Part shown: positions 34,448 through 44,620 of the stretch, piece after piece
Position numbering within the stretch: position 1 is the first letter of the stretch
Layout of the letters: every line of letters starts with the position of its first letter
Source of the DNA: Alloalcanivorax profundimaris
GTDB lineage: Bacteria > Pseudomonadota > Gammaproteobacteria > Pseudomonadales > Alcanivoracaceae
Reading direction: 5' to 3'
Length of the DNA stretch: 44,621 nucleotides
Assembly: GCF_015265435.1 (NCBI RefSeq)
Contig: NZ_JABJWH010000011.1
Span: 1-44,621, forward strand
Position numbers and translations under genes: made by a program
Notes under the pieces: generated by a model
What the model saw: the letters and a program-made list of their open reading frames with translations, nothing else
Told to the model about the DNA's origin: nothing
Databases searched by the model: none

Positions 34448-36778
34448 TCACCAGCGGTAGGTGACGGTGGCGGTGTAGGTGCGTTCCTGGCCGTAGAAGC
34501 ACAGGTAGGTGCAGGTGGTGGCGTCCTCGTCGGTGAGGTTGCGCACGTTGAGGGCCAGGCGCCAGTCGTCCAGCCAGTAGCCGAGCAGGGCGTCGTAGAC
34601 GGTGTAGTCCGGCACGCGCACGGTGTTGCCCAGATCGTAGGTGGCGCCGATGTAGCGGGCGCCGGCGCCCAGGTTCAGGTTGCTGAGCGCGCCGCCGAAG
34701 CGGTAGTCCGCCCACAGCGAGGCGCTGTGCTCGGGCACGGCGCCGGGCTCGTTGCCTTGGTTGCCGTTGTTGCTTTTGGTGACCTCCGCGTTGGTGTAGG
34801 CGTAGCCGGCGATCAGGCTGAGGCCGTTGGTGAGCTGGGCGCGGGCTTCCAGTTCCGCGCCCCGGGAGCGCACTTCCCCTTCCTGGATCTGCGGGCCGCC
34901 GGCCAGGTCCGTGGTGAGCACGTTCTGCTGGGTCAGGTCGTACACCGACAGGGTCACCGACAGATCCTGGTCGTCCGGCGCGTAGCGCAGGCCGGCTTCG
35001 TATTGCTCGCCCTCGGTGGGGTCGTAGTCGGCGCCGGCGGTGCCGTTCACTGGCTCGAAGGATTGCGAGTAGCTCAGGTAGGGCGCCCAACCGTTGTCGA
35101 ACAAATACACCAGGCCGGCGCGGCCGGTGAAGGCGCTGTCGTCGTAGGTGGTGGCGCGGTCGCCGGTGAGCCGGTCACGCTGCTCGCTTTCGAAGCGGTC
35201 GTAGCGGCCGCCCAGCAGGATTACCCAGCGGTCGTCCACCTTGATGTGGTCCTGGGCGTAGAAGCCCAGTTGCTGGTTGTCCGTTTTGTAGGAGCGCGCC
35301 GGCGTGGCGCTCAGCACCACCGGGGACCCGTACACCGGCGCGTACAGATCCAGCGGCGCCACCGTGCCGCTGTACTGGGCGCGGGCGAAGCTCTGCTCGT
35401 TGTAGTCGGCGCCGAACAGCAGGGTGTGCCGCGTGCGGCCCAGGTCGAACACCCCTTCAAGCTGGTTGTCCAGGCTCCAGCTGTGGTTGTCGTCCTCGCG
35501 GGGGTAAGGGCTGCGGCTCACCGTGCGCTGATCGGCGGCGTAGCCGCCCACGCCGATGTCCACGTAATCGGTGTCGGCGGTGAAGTAGAGCGCGTTCTGT
35601 CGCACCGTCCAGGTGTCGTTGAGCCGGTGGCTGAACAGATACCCCAGGGTGTAGCTCTCGGAGACGAATTCGTTGAAGCCCGGCTCGCCGGTGAAACGGT
35701 CCCGGTCGATGTGGCCGTTGGGGTTGGACTCCACGGTGCCGGAGAACGGCAGGCCGTAAACATAGGCGGTGTCGTTCTTTTGGTAGTTGGCGAACACCGT
35801 CAGGCGGGTGGCGTCGGTGGGCTGCCAGGCCAGGGCGCCCTGCAGGAAGTCCCGGTCATCGGGAACGTAGTCCACCATGGTGTCGCTGTCCCGGGTCAGG
35901 CCGGTGACCCGGTAGGCGAAGCGGCCGTCGTCGGTGAGCGGGCCGCCGAAGTCCGCCGCCAGCTGGCGGCGGTCGTGGCTGCCGCCCTGCAGGCGGATCT
36001 CGCGCAGCGGTTCCCGGGTGGGCAGCTTGGTGACCATGTTGATCACGCCGCCGGGCGCGGCGGCGCCGTACAGAATCGAGGCCGGGCCGCGCAGCAGCTC
36101 GATGCGCTCCATGCCATAGGGTTCCGCGGTGGCGCTGAAGGTGTTGCGGGCCAGCTTGGCGCCATTCAGGTAGAAGGGGCTGGCGCCGGTGACGTTGAAA
36201 CCGCGGATCTGCAGGCCGTCGCTGGTGGTGCCGTTGGCGCCGCCGGTGAGCGATTGCACGCCGGGGGTGTAGGCCAGGGCCTGGTCCAGGGTCTGGGCGT
36301 TCTGGTTTTCGATCTGCTCCCGGGTCACCACGGACACGGACTGCGGAGTTTCCTTGATGGCCACATTGCTCTTGGTGGCGGTGACGCTCTGGCGGGCCAC
36401 GTAGCCGTACACCGGCGCCAGGCCGTCGGTTTCCGTCTGGCCGTTCACTTCCACCGCTTCCAGGGTGTTGCCGCGCTCCAGGATGACGCTGTCATCGCCG
36501 GTCACCCGGAAGGTCACCGGGGTGCCGGCCAGCAGCCGGCGCAGCGCGTCCAGGGGCGCGTAGTCGCCGCTCAGGGCCGGCGCCCGGTGGCCGCGCAGCA
36601 GGCTGGCGTCGCCGCCGATGGTCAGCCCGGTCTGGCGGGCCAGCTCGGTGACGGCTTGATCCAGGGGCTGGGCGGGCAGGTCGAGTTCGGCGGCGCCGGC
36701 GGGCAGCGCCAGGGCGCCGAGCAGGCAGGCCATCGTTAGCCGGGATAGGGCGCGCCGGGGGCGGAAGGGTAAGGGCAT
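34448..36778 (-). CDS. TonB-dependent siderophore receptor with signalling (STN) domain
   Basis: 776-aa outer-membrane receptor. Signal peptide residues 1-28 end PAGAAE. An STN domain (about 30-100; ELDLPAQPLDQAVTELARQT) is followed by the plug (SVSVVTREQIENQNAQTLDQ, ERIELLRGPASILYG, GGVINMVTK) and a beta-barrel ending in a C-terminal aromatic (TATVTYRW). The ATG at 36778 has AGGAGA upstream. The STN domain signals to the FecR-like protein encoded just before. Ligand is unknown; the family (FpvA, FoxA, FhuE-like) takes up hydroxamate or catecholate siderophores. A Cys-x-x-x-x-Cys pair near the C-terminus is unremarkable. Confidence 0.93.
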   Translation of the reverse strand: MPLPFRPRRALSRLTMACLLGALALPAGAAELDLPAQPLDQAVTELARQTGLTIGGDASLLRGHRAPALSGDYAPLDALRRLLAGTPVTFRVTGDDSVILERGNTLEAVEVNGQTETDGLAPVYGYVARQSVTATKSNVAIKETPQSVSVVTREQIENQNAQTLDQALAYTPGVQSLTGGANGTTSDGLQIRGFNVTGASPFYLNGAKLARNTFSATAEPYGMERIELLRGPASILYGAAAPGGVINMVTKLPTREPLREIRLQGGSHDRRQLAADFGGPLTDDGRFAYRVTGLTRDSDTMVDYVPDDRDFLQGALAWQPTDATRLTVFANYQKNDTAYVYGLPFSGTVESNPNGHIDRDRFTGEPGFNEFVSESYTLGYLFSHRLNDTWTVRQNALYFTADTDYVDIGVGGYAADQRTVSRSPYPREDDNHSWSLDNQLEGVFDLGRTRHTLLFGADYNEQSFARAQYSGTVAPLDLYAPVYGSPVVLSATPARSYKTDNQQLGFYAQDHIKVDDRWVILLGGRYDRFESEQRDRLTGDRATTYDDSAFTGRAGLVYLFDNGWAPYLSYSQSFEPVNGTAGADYDPTEGEQYEAGLRYAPDDQDLSVTLSVYDLTQQNVLTTDLAGGPQIQEGEVRSRGAELEARAQLTNGLSLIAGYAYTNAEVTKSNNGNQGNEPGAVPEHSASLWADYRFGGALSNLNLGAGARYIGATYDLGNTVRVPDYTVYDALLGYWLDDWRLALNVRNLTDEDATTCTYLCFYGQERTYTATVTYRW

Positions 36779-36843
36779 GGAAGTCTCCTGTGGTTGCCTT
36801 ATACCTTCCATGACCGGCGACGGCCCGGATCGGGCAGAAAAAA

Positions 36844-37734
36844 TCAGTCCACCCACACCACGTAGGGGGTGATGCGCCGTACCCGCACCGGCAGAGCGTC
36901 GGCCAGCACCGCCAGAGCCTGCTCGCTGTCGTCGGCGGGCAGCACGCCGGTGAAGCGCAGGTCCGAGGGCAGCGCCGGGCTCGCCAGCAGCCAGCCCGGG
37001 CGGTGCCGGGACAGCCTGGCCAGCACGTCCTCCAGAGGCGTGTCGTTGAACACCAACCGGCCATCCAGCCAGTCGAAACGCCCCGGCGTCAGCGCCGCCG
37101 GGGCATCACTGCGCTTGCGGGTCAGGGTGGTGCCCTCGCCGGCGTGCAGCACCCGGGCCGTCGCCGGCCGGGCGGCGGGGATCACCCGCACCGAGGATTC
37201 CCGCACCGCCACCCGGGTGCGCTCGCCCTCCAGGGTCACGCTGTACTCGGTGCCCAGGGCCTCGGCGGTGCCGTGGCGGGTGACCACCTGGAACGGCCGG
37301 TTGGCGTCCGGCGCCACCTTCACGAACAGCCGGCCGCGCAGCAGCCGCACCCGCCGCAGGTCCGCGTTCAGGGTCAGGCGCACGGCGCTGTCCGCGTCCA
37401 GGGTCAGGCGGCTGCCGTCGTCGAGCACCAGCACGCGCCGCTCGCCGGTGCCGGTGTGGGCGTCGCCGCGCCACAGGGTCCACGGCAACTGCCAGGCGAT
37501 CAGCCCGATCAGCAGCCACACCACCAGCACGCCGGCCCGGGAACGGCGCGGGCGCTCCGGCATCAGGCCGTCCCATAGGGTGCGCATCTCATGGAAGACG
37601 CGGCGGTGGCGTTCGTCCTCCGCCTGCCAGGCCTGGCAGCGGCGTTCCAGCTCGGCGCGCTCCGCCTCGCCGGCCTCGTGCAGGGCCACCACCCAGTCCG
37701 CCGCCCGGTCGCGGATGCCGTCCGTGCCGCTCAT
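36844..37734 (-). CDS. FecR-like anti-sigma/sigma-regulator
   Basis: 296-aa inner-membrane protein. The cytoplasmic N-terminal DUF4880-like part (DWVVALHEAGEAERAELE) is followed by one transmembrane segment (about 68-85, VLVVWLLIGLIAWQL). The periplasmic FecR domain is RLFVKVAPDANRPFQVVTRH, then GTAEALGTEYSVTLEGERT. The C-terminal STN-like part is FNDTPLEDVLARLSRHRPGW. It transduces receptor occupancy to the sigma factor. The ATG at 37732-37734 overlaps the sigma stop as ATGA. A 65-bp gap separates it from the receptor gene. Confidence 0.92.
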   Translation of the reverse strand: MSGTDGIRDRAADWVVALHEAGEAERAELERRCQAWQAEDERHRRVFHEMRTLWDGLMPERPRRSRAGVLVVWLLIGLIAWQLPWTLWRGDAHTGTGERRVLVLDDGSRLTLDADSAVRLTLNADLRRVRLLRGRLFVKVAPDANRPFQVVTRHGTAEALGTEYSVTLEGERTRVAVRESSVRVIPAARPATARVLHAGEGTTLTRKRSDAPAALTPGRFDWLDGRLVFNDTPLEDVLARLSRHRPGWLLASPALPSDLRFTGVLPADDSEQALAVLADALPVRVRRITPYVVWVD

Positions 37735-38306
37735 TGGCCGGCCCCCTGTTCCAGGGCATCGTGCAGCCGCCAGTGGCAATGGGCCAGGCAGCGCGCCAGA
37801 TATTGCTTCACGCTGCTCTCGGACACCGCCAGCCGCTCACCGATGGCCCGGTAGCTCAGGCCCTCCAGGCGCGCCATCAGGAAGGCGCGGCGTGGCTTGT
37901 CCGGCAGTTCCTCAAGCAGCAGGTGCAACACCCGGGACAGCAGATCCCGGGCCCCGGCCACCTGCTCCGGGCCGCGCCGGTCGGTGCCCTCCAGCAGCAC
38001 CGCCACGCTGTACAGCGCCTCGCGCTCGATGCGTTGCCGCTGGTTGCGGTTGATCAGAAGGCGGCTGGCGATCACCAGCAGGTAGGCGCGCGGCTCATGG
38101 ATCCGGGCCGGGCCGCCGGTGATCAGGCGCAGGAAGGTGTCGTGGGAGAGGTCGGCGGCGTCCTGGGGGCTGAGCAGCTTGCGCCGCAGCCAGTTGAACA
38201 GCCAGCCGTGATGTTCGTGGTAGAGCAGGCCGATGTCCGGCATCGCGCCCGAAGACGCCCCGGCGGTGTCCCGTCGCCGGGGCACCGACAACGACCTTGA
38301 AGTCAT
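37731..38306 (-). CDS. FecI-like ECF sigma factor
   Basis: 191-aa sigma-70 family protein of the iron-starvation type. Region 2 includes LLYHEHHGWLFNWLRRKLLS, then DAADLSHDTFLRL and EPRAYLLVIASRLLINRNQR. Region 4 includes LEELPDKPRRAFLMARLEGL, then SYRAIGERLAVSESSVKQYL. The start at ATG 38306 is chosen because a Fur box begins 22 bp upstream; a start at 38342 would place that box in the coding region. It would direct transcription of the receptor gene. AlkB is the next gene upstream on the same strand reading into this one? No: alkB ends at 38385, on the far side of the Fur box. Confidence 0.9.
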   Translation of the reverse strand: MTSRSLSVPRRRDTAGASSGAMPDIGLLYHEHHGWLFNWLRRKLLSPQDAADLSHDTFLRLITGGPARIHEPRAYLLVIASRLLINRNQRQRIEREALYSVAVLLEGTDRRGPEQVAGARDLLSRVLHLLLEELPDKPRRAFLMARLEGLSYRAIGERLAVSESSVKQYLARCLAHCHWRLHDALEQGAGQ

Positions 38307-38328
38307 GCTCACCCCTCGCCCCTTTTTC

Positions 38329-38347
38329 GATAATGCGAACAATTATC
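38329..38347. promoter_or_regulatory. Fur box upstream of fecI
   Basis: The 19 bases from 38329 (GATAATG...AATTATC) match the consensus Fur box at 15 of 19 positions and lie in the promoter region of the sigma gene. This predicts repression of the sigma/anti-sigma/receptor cassette by iron-loaded Fur. Confidence 0.8.
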
Positions 38348-38384
38348 ATTAAAAGAGACGGGAGTGACAAGCGGGCGATCGCCC

Positions 38385-39587
38385 TCAGCTCGCGGCCACC
38401 TTCGCCGGCGCGTCCCCGTATTTGATGTCGTACTTGCGGATCAGCTCCTCCCGCCGGGCCGGGTCGAAGTTGATGTTGCGCGCATCGTAGCCGGCGTGTT
38501 CCAGCAGACGCTTGTCCATCACGTTGTACCAGAGCGGCGGGAAGTAGCTGATGAAGAACATGCCGAAGTAGCCGTTGGGCAGGGTGGGCAGGTTCTCGAA
38601 GTGGCGCAGGCTCTGATAGCGCCGGGTCGGGTGGGCGTGGTGGTCCGAATGCCGCTGCAAGTGGAACGTAGCCCAGTTGGAGAACATGTGGTTGCTGTTC
38701 CAGCTGTGGTACGGCTTGGTGCGTTCATAGCGACCGTTGGCGGTTTTGTGGCGCAGCAGGCCATAGTGCTCGATGTAGTTGGCGGAGGTGAGCTGAAACG
38801 CGCCCCAGAACGCGGTGGCCAGAATGTAGGGCAGCAGGCCGATGCCGAAGAGCGCCAGCACCGAGCCCCAGGCCACGGCGGTGATGATCGCCGGCTGGAT
38901 GATCTCGTTCTCCAGGGACCACACTGATTTGCCGCGCGCCTCCAGACGATCTTTTTCCAGACGCCAGGCACGCTTGGCGGCGCCGGGAATCTCCCGCAGC
39001 ACGAACTTCCAGATGCTCTCGCCCATGCGCGAGGAGGCCGGGTCCTCCGGCGTGGCCACGTCCTTATGGTGGCCCTTGTTGTGCTCGATGAAGAAGTGCC
39101 CGTAACCACACGGCGCCAGCACGAACTTGGCCAGCCAGCGCTCGCCCTTGCCTTTCTTGTGGCCCATCTCGTGACCCAGGTTGATGCCCACGCCACAGGT
39201 GCCGCCGATCAGGTAGACCATGGCCAGCACCCCGTACCAGGGCAGATCCTGGGTGCCCACGAACCAGGCGCCGAAGAACCAGGCGCCCCAGATCAGCGGC
39301 ACCAGGGCGTAGGTCACCCAGCGGTAATAAGGATCGTCCTCCAGCTGCGGGACGATCTCCTCCGGCGGGTTGCTCAAATCCTCGCCGATGATCATGTCCA
39401 GCACCGGCACCGTCAGGTAGTAGAACACCAGGGGAATCCACAGCGTCCAGGCGTTGCCGGTGGCGAAATACAACGCCGGGCCGACGAACACGATGGCCGG
39501 CACGAAGATGGAGGTGAACCACAGTTTTCGCTTGCGGTCGCGGTACACGACCCCGGAAGGTCCGGTGAAGACGCCTGCCTTGCTCAT
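38385..39587 (-). CDS. Alkane 1-monooxygenase AlkB
   Basis: 400-aa inner-membrane non-haem diiron hydroxylase, oxidising medium-chain n-alkanes to 1-alkanols with rubredoxin as electron donor. All histidine boxes are present: HEMGH (139-143), EHNKGHH (168-174), NYIEHYG (270-276) and LQRHSDHHA (310-318). Six hydrophobic segments are visible. Length is normal and no rubredoxin domain is fused; no rubredoxin gene is in the window. GAGG lies 5 nt before the ATG at 39587. It is divergent from an AraC-type regulator across 109 bp. Confidence 0.97.
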   Translation of the reverse strand: MSKAGVFTGPSGVVYRDRKRKLWFTSIFVPAIVFVGPALYFATGNAWTLWIPLVFYYLTVPVLDMIIGEDLSNPPEEIVPQLEDDPYYRWVTYALVPLIWGAWFFGAWFVGTQDLPWYGVLAMVYLIGGTCGVGINLGHEMGHKKGKGERWLAKFVLAPCGYGHFFIEHNKGHHKDVATPEDPASSRMGESIWKFVLREIPGAAKRAWRLEKDRLEARGKSVWSLENEIIQPAIITAVAWGSVLALFGIGLLPYILATAFWGAFQLTSANYIEHYGLLRHKTANGRYERTKPYHSWNSNHMFSNWATFHLQRHSDHHAHPTRRYQSLRHFENLPTLPNGYFGMFFISYFPPLWYNVMDKRLLEHAGYDARNINFDPARREELIRKYDIKYGDAPAKVAAS

Positions 39588-39636
39588 AGCAACCTCGATA
39601 TTGTTGTTCGATGGGATACAGAATGTCTCCCCCGGA

Positions 39637-39683
39637 CCTTGCAAGGCACCGCCTAAGGTGGCAATAAGTCGTCATATAGTGAC
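39637..39683. promoter_or_regulatory. Candidate regulatory sites between alkB and its AraC regulator
   Basis: The 109-bp divergent region contains a perfect 10-bp palindrome CCTTGCAAGG (39637-39646), a CACC/GGTG repeat, and GTCA-TATAG-TGAC (39671-39683) just before the regulator start. Both are candidate activator or promoter elements. No convincing -35/-10 pair was identified for alkB. Confidence 0.4.
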
Positions 39684-39696
39684 AAAGGACCCGACC

Positions 39697-40719
39697 ATGG
39701 TTGCCACCGACACCGGCCGCCTGCGCCCCGCCATCCACCCGGTCTACCCCCGGCTGATGTGCGCCTATCTGCATGAAAGAGGCTTCGAAAACGACGCCAT
39801 CTTCCGTGGCACCCGGCTGCAATGGGAGCAACTGCTCGGTGAACACCGCTACCTGAGCCTGGAGCAGGTGTCGCGCCTGGAGCGGCGCGCCGTGGCCCTC
39901 ACCGGCACCCCCTGGCTGGGCCTGGAAATCGGCGCCGCCACCTCGGTGTCCGCCCACGGCCCGCTGGGCTACGCGGTGATCTCCGCCCCGGACCTGCGCG
40001 CCGTGCTCAAGGTAGTGGCCCGCTTCGTGGCGGTGCGCTTCCAACTGGTGGAACTCAGCTTCGAGGAGGACGAACGGGAAGGGCGGCTCACCCTCCACGA
40101 AAAAGTGGATCTGGGCGACATGCGGGAATTCAACGCCGGCTCGATCCTCGCCACCTACTTCCAGCTGGTGGATACGGTCACCTCCCGGCGCCTGCGCGAC
40201 GCCCACATCCAGGTGCCCTTCGAGGCGCCGCCCTGGGCGGACCAGTATGAACAACGGCTCGGCTGCCCGGTGACCTTCGGCGCCGACCACCTGGCCATTA
40301 CCCTGCCCAAGCCGGTGCTCGACACCCCCTGCCTCACCGCCGACCCGGGCCTGCACCGCACCGCGCTAAGGGACTGCGAACACCAGCTCAAGCAACTGCA
40401 AAGCGGCGGCCCGCTCAGCCAGCGCATCGGCATCGAGCTGCTCGACGGCGACGGCCAGTACCCCACCCTGGAAGACATGGCCGCCCGCTTCGCCATGTCG
40501 CCGCGCACCCTGATCCGCAAGCTAAAAACCGAAGGCACCCGCTACCAGGAACTGCTCGACGACGTACGCGGCGAGCTCGCCGCCTGGTACCTCCTGGAAA
40601 CCGACCTCCCGGTGGAACGCATCGCCGAACGCCTCGGCTACCAGGACCCCTCCAACTTCAGCCGCACCTTCCAACGCTGGTTCGGCGTCACCCCCCGGCA
40701 AATGCGAAGAGAACAGTAG
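39697..40719 (+). CDS. AraC family regulator, probable alkB activator
   Basis: 340 aa. The N-terminal sensor domain is of the arabinose-binding-like (PF12625) type (LMCAYLHERGFENDAIFRGT). The C-terminal HTH is PTLEDMAARFAMSPRTLIRK, followed by LPVERIAERLGYQDPSNFSR, then TFQRWFGVTPRQMRREQ. AAGGA precedes the ATG at 39697. Divergence from alkB suggests it activates alkane hydroxylase expression, probably in response to an alkane-derived signal; this is inferred from position. The stop TAG (40717-40719) lies inside a REP sequence. Confidence 0.88.
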   Translation: MVATDTGRLRPAIHPVYPRLMCAYLHERGFENDAIFRGTRLQWEQLLGEHRYLSLEQVSRLERRAVALTGTPWLGLEIGAATSVSAHGPLGYAVISAPDLRAVLKVVARFVAVRFQLVELSFEEDEREGRLTLHEKVDLGDMREFNAGSILATYFQLVDTVTSRRLRDAHIQVPFEAPPWADQYEQRLGCPVTFGADHLAITLPKPVLDTPCLTADPGLHRTALRDCEHQLKQLQSGGPLSQRIGIELLDGDGQYPTLEDMAARFAMSPRTLIRKLKTEGTRYQELLDDVRGELAAWYLLETDLPVERIAERLGYQDPSNFSRTFQRWFGVTPRQMRREQ

Positions 40720-40739
40720 GAGCGACTTCAGTCGCGATT
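40716..40739. repeat. Single REP element
   Basis: One 24-base REP unit differs from the right arm of the palindrome at 34367-34390 only at a T-to-C position and the last base. The stop codon of the AraC regulator is formed by bases 2-4 of the element, so the repeat directly abuts the coding region. Confidence 0.75.
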
Positions 40740-40765
40740 CCACACCCGGCTACACCACACCACGC

Positions 40766-41335
40766 TCAACACCTCTCCACCCCCAACAAAAACCGCTCCA
40801 ACGCAAACACATGCTCATCCTCCGCCCCCAACTCCCGCAACGCCTCCGCCAGATTCAACAAATAATCCCGATTCGGCCCACTAGGCCCATGACTCCCCGC
40901 AATCTGCCGCGCGATCGCCGCCTCCGACGCCGGCCCCAAAAACGCCGCGTTGTCCTCCGTGGCGATGTACACCAGCCCTTCCTCATGCCCGCCATCGGAA
41001 AACGTCATCGGCGTGGAAAACCGCAAATAGCCGTTCTTCTCCCGCACATCCAGATGATCAAACACCGCCGGCGCCACCCGATACGCCATGCCCGCGCACA
41101 CCGTCCCCGGGCTCTCCACCAGCGTCAGCACCCGCCCCGGCGATTCCGGCGTCCCCCGGTGATCGTGGGACCCCTGCCAGAACCGCCGCGCCCAGCCGCG
41201 AATGCTCGCCGGCCGCTGCTCCAGATACGGAAAATCCGCCTTGAAAATCAGCGACCCGTAACCGAACAACCAAACGCTCTCGCGCCCGCTCAAATCCTGC
41301 CGCTGCTTATTGATCTCGATGGTATTGAATGACAT
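40766..41335 (-). CDS. ChaC-like gamma-glutamylcyclotransferase
   Basis: 189-aa enzyme that cleaves glutathione to 5-oxoproline and Cys-Gly. The substrate loop is WLFGYGSLIFKADF (about residues 22-35). RREGFWQGS-type sequence appears as RRFWQGSHDHRGTPESPGR, and the catalytic Glu is probably in the REKNGYLRF segment. GSHGPSGPNRDYLLNLAEAL is the typical ChaC C-terminal part. It is divergent from pdxH. Together with the GST at 21.8 kb it indicates active glutathione metabolism. Confidence 0.9.
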   Translation of the reverse strand: MSFNTIEINKQRQDLSGRESVWLFGYGSLIFKADFPYLEQRPASIRGWARRFWQGSHDHRGTPESPGRVLTLVESPGTVCAGMAYRVAPAVFDHLDVREKNGYLRFSTPMTFSDGGHEEGLVYIATEDNAAFLGPASEAAIARQIAGSHGPSGPNRDYLLNLAEALRELGAEDEHVFALERFLLGVERC

Positions 41336-41499
41336 GCGCCCAGGATAACGAATCCCGCCCCAACCCGCCGCCGCTGATCATTCACTCCATGCCCAATCGA
41401 ACCCCCCGGCACATACCCACCCTTGACCCCAAACAACCAAAACCCCCGACCATTTCCGCTACAATCCCCAACACCACGAACAAACCAACAAGGGCCCCC

Positions 41500-42129
41500 A
41501 TGAAAGACGTACGCCAGGAATACCACGCCCCCGGCCTCACCGAAGCCGACCTGCTGGCGGACCCGGTCGAGCAGGCCCGCCGCTGGGTCGACGAAGCCAT
41601 CGACGCCAACCTCCCCCTGGCCAACGCCATGACCCTCGCCACCGTCTCCGCCGACGGCCGCCCCTCCAGCCGCGTGGTCCTGCTCAAAGGCATCGAGGAC
41701 GGCGGCTTCGTATTCTTCACCCACTACGACAGCCGCAAAGGCGACGACATCGCCGCCAACCCCAACGTCTCCTTCGTCATGTTCTGGGGCCCCTTCGACC
41801 GCCAGCTGATCGTCAACGGCCGCGCCGAAAAACTCGACCCCCAACAATCCCGCGACTACTTCGCCAGCCGCCCCCGCGACAGCCAGCTCAGCGCCGCCAT
41901 CTCCCCGCAAAGCCGCCCCACCACCCGCGAACAACTGGAAGCGGACATGGCCAGCCTCGCCCAGCAATACCCGGAAGGCGAAACCGTCCCCATGCCCGAC
42001 ACCTGGGGCGGCTACCGCATCACCCCGGAAGAAATCCAGTTCTGGCATGGCCGCCCCAGCCGTCTGCACGATCGCTTTCGCTACCTCAAACAAGGCGCTA
42101 CCTGGATCCGAGAACGTTTGGCGCCCTGA
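41500..42129 (+). CDS. Pyridoxamine 5'-phosphate oxidase PdxH
   Basis: 209-aa FMN enzyme making pyridoxal 5'-phosphate from PNP or PMP. Visible are the N-terminal MKDVRQEYHAPGLTEADL, ANAMTLATVSADGRPSSRVV with the FMN-binding Arg and Lys (LLKGIEDGGFVFFTHYDSRK), VMFWGPFDRQLIVNGRAEKL, and the C-terminal signature EIQFWHGRPSRLHDRFRY ending RERLAP. The ATG at 41500 gives the expected length (E. coli enzyme 218 aa). No riboswitch is seen in the C/A-rich upstream region. Confidence 0.96.
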   Translation: MKDVRQEYHAPGLTEADLLADPVEQARRWVDEAIDANLPLANAMTLATVSADGRPSSRVVLLKGIEDGGFVFFTHYDSRKGDDIAANPNVSFVMFWGPFDRQLIVNGRAEKLDPQQSRDYFASRPRDSQLSAAISPQSRPTTREQLEADMASLAQQYPEGETVPMPDTWGGYRITPEEIQFWHGRPSRLHDRFRYLKQGATWIRERLAP

Positions 42130-42146
42130 GCAAGCGAAGGTGCCGG

Positions 42147-43156
42147 CTACCCAAGCGGGCTACGCACCCCCGCAAAACCCTGCCCCAGAACATGCGTGTA
42201 GATCTGCGTGGTATTCAGGTCGCTATGGCCGAGCAGTTCCTGCACGGTACGAATATCCACTCCACTGAGCAGTAGCTGGGTCGCAAAGCTATGGCGAAAC
42301 GTGTGGCTGGTAGCGGATTTTCCTAAGCCAGCATCCGAAACCGCCCGTTTCACTGCCTTTTGAACGGCGCTTACGTGGAGGTGGTGTAGCACCCATCGCC
42401 CCTCCCCGTCTTGGCACAGGCCCTCGGAAGGAAACAGCCATTGCCACTGAACTGACAACGAAGCGAAAGGATACTTACGGGCTAGAGCACCGGGCATGGA
42501 CGTCGGCGTTCGCTTCTCCGCCGGCGTGACTTTCACTTCATCCGTGCGCGCTTTCGTAAGGGAACGAAGCGGCGTTGCCAGGGACTCCGGCAACAACGTA
42601 TTCCTGTCCTTCGCTCCCTTACCGTCACGCACCGTAATCGTACGCAGCCCAAAATCAATATCCTTCACGCGTAAACGAGCTGTTTCCGTAACCCGCAACC
42701 CGGCGCCATAGATCAAAGAGACGATGAGTTTATGTGGCGCCGGCAACCGATCTATAACCGCCATCGCTTCGTTATGATTCAGAACAACGGGTAGTTTTGG
42801 AGGGCGCCTCACCCTGGAAATATTCTGGATGTCGCCCAGCGGCACCTTGATCACGTGGCGATATAGAAACACCGGAGCGTTCAACGCCTGATTCTGTGTG
42901 GCGGCCGCTACGCCTCTCTTCGTCGCAAGCCAAGTCAAAAAGGCCGAAACTTCTGGCTCCGACATTTCAGCGGGGTGGCGCAGCTTGTGGAACCGAATGA
43001 AATAGCGAATCCAGTACCAATAGGTCTTCTCGGTCCGTGGGCTGTAATGGCGCACCCGAATGGCATCGCGAAACTGATCATGGAGCCTTGGGCGCCTGTC
43101 ACTATCTGAACCGTCCCGGGATTCCCGGAGGCTCCAAACCTTGAGAGGATGGAGCC

Positions 43157-43169
<13 letters not shown>
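42147..43169 (-). CDS. Integron integrase (IntI-type tyrosine recombinase), 5' end replaced by IS sequence
   Basis: Tyrosine recombinase with Arg in YGAGLRVTE, His-x-x-Arg in [10 protein letters not shown], the second His in [11 protein letters not shown] and Tyr in IYTHVL. The IntI-specific insert is present ([23 protein letters not shown]), as is the IntI C-terminus [10 protein letters not shown]. Family similarity starts at [20 protein letters not shown]. The preceding residues ([20 protein letters not shown]) are encoded by the end of the IS3 element, so the native start codon and the adjacent attI site are missing. About 320 native residues remain, so activity is possible if expressed. 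The gene is visibly less G+C-rich than its neighbours, consistent with transfer. Confidence 0.88.
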
Positions 43170-44382
<1,213 letters not shown>

Positions 44383-44422
44383 CTCAAACCAATGGGTCTC
44401 CGAGAAAGCCGGGACGGTTCAG

Positions 44423-44620
44423 TCCCTGCACCAGGTCGTTCTCGTTGCCGTCACCCAGCGCCACGAACTCCGGTACATCGGTACCGTGGTTGAGCCCCAC
44501 GCTCAGCTTCACGTTGCCCGCGTCCGGCCGATAGGCAGCCCACGGGAACAGCTTCAGCGACAGATCGATGGCGCTGGCATCCAGTGAGTAAAGCGGGTTC
44601 TTGAAGCGGAACTTGTGCCG
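44423..44620 (-). pseudogene. IS4-family transposase fragment
   Basis: This frame runs in from beyond the window. It reads FRFKNPLYSLDASAIDLSLK, then LFPWAAYR, NVKLSVGLNHGTDVPEFVAL and GDGNENDLVQGL. This fits the first catalytic-Asp region of IS4-family transposases (LDASAID). It is cut at the end of the IS3 element, after which only about 13 codons of IS sequence remain before a stop at 44384-44386. The other half of the gene is not present on the far side of the IS3 element within this window. Confidence 0.75.

Noticed and set aside
34274-36739. Plus-strand open frame of 821 codons
   Set aside because: Antisense shadow of the TonB receptor; low-complexity Val/Gly/Ala/Gln composition, no motif.
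36779-36843. FecI-dependent promoter before the TonB receptor
   Set aside because: A GGAA-containing stretch is present, but no convincing -35/-10 pair for an iron-starvation sigma factor could be assigned.
42470-42570. Possible double frameshift in the integrase around the IntI-specific region
   Set aside because: The segment looks divergent, but it aligns with IntI1 without length change (from LRSLTKAR to ALARKYP), so no frameshift is needed.
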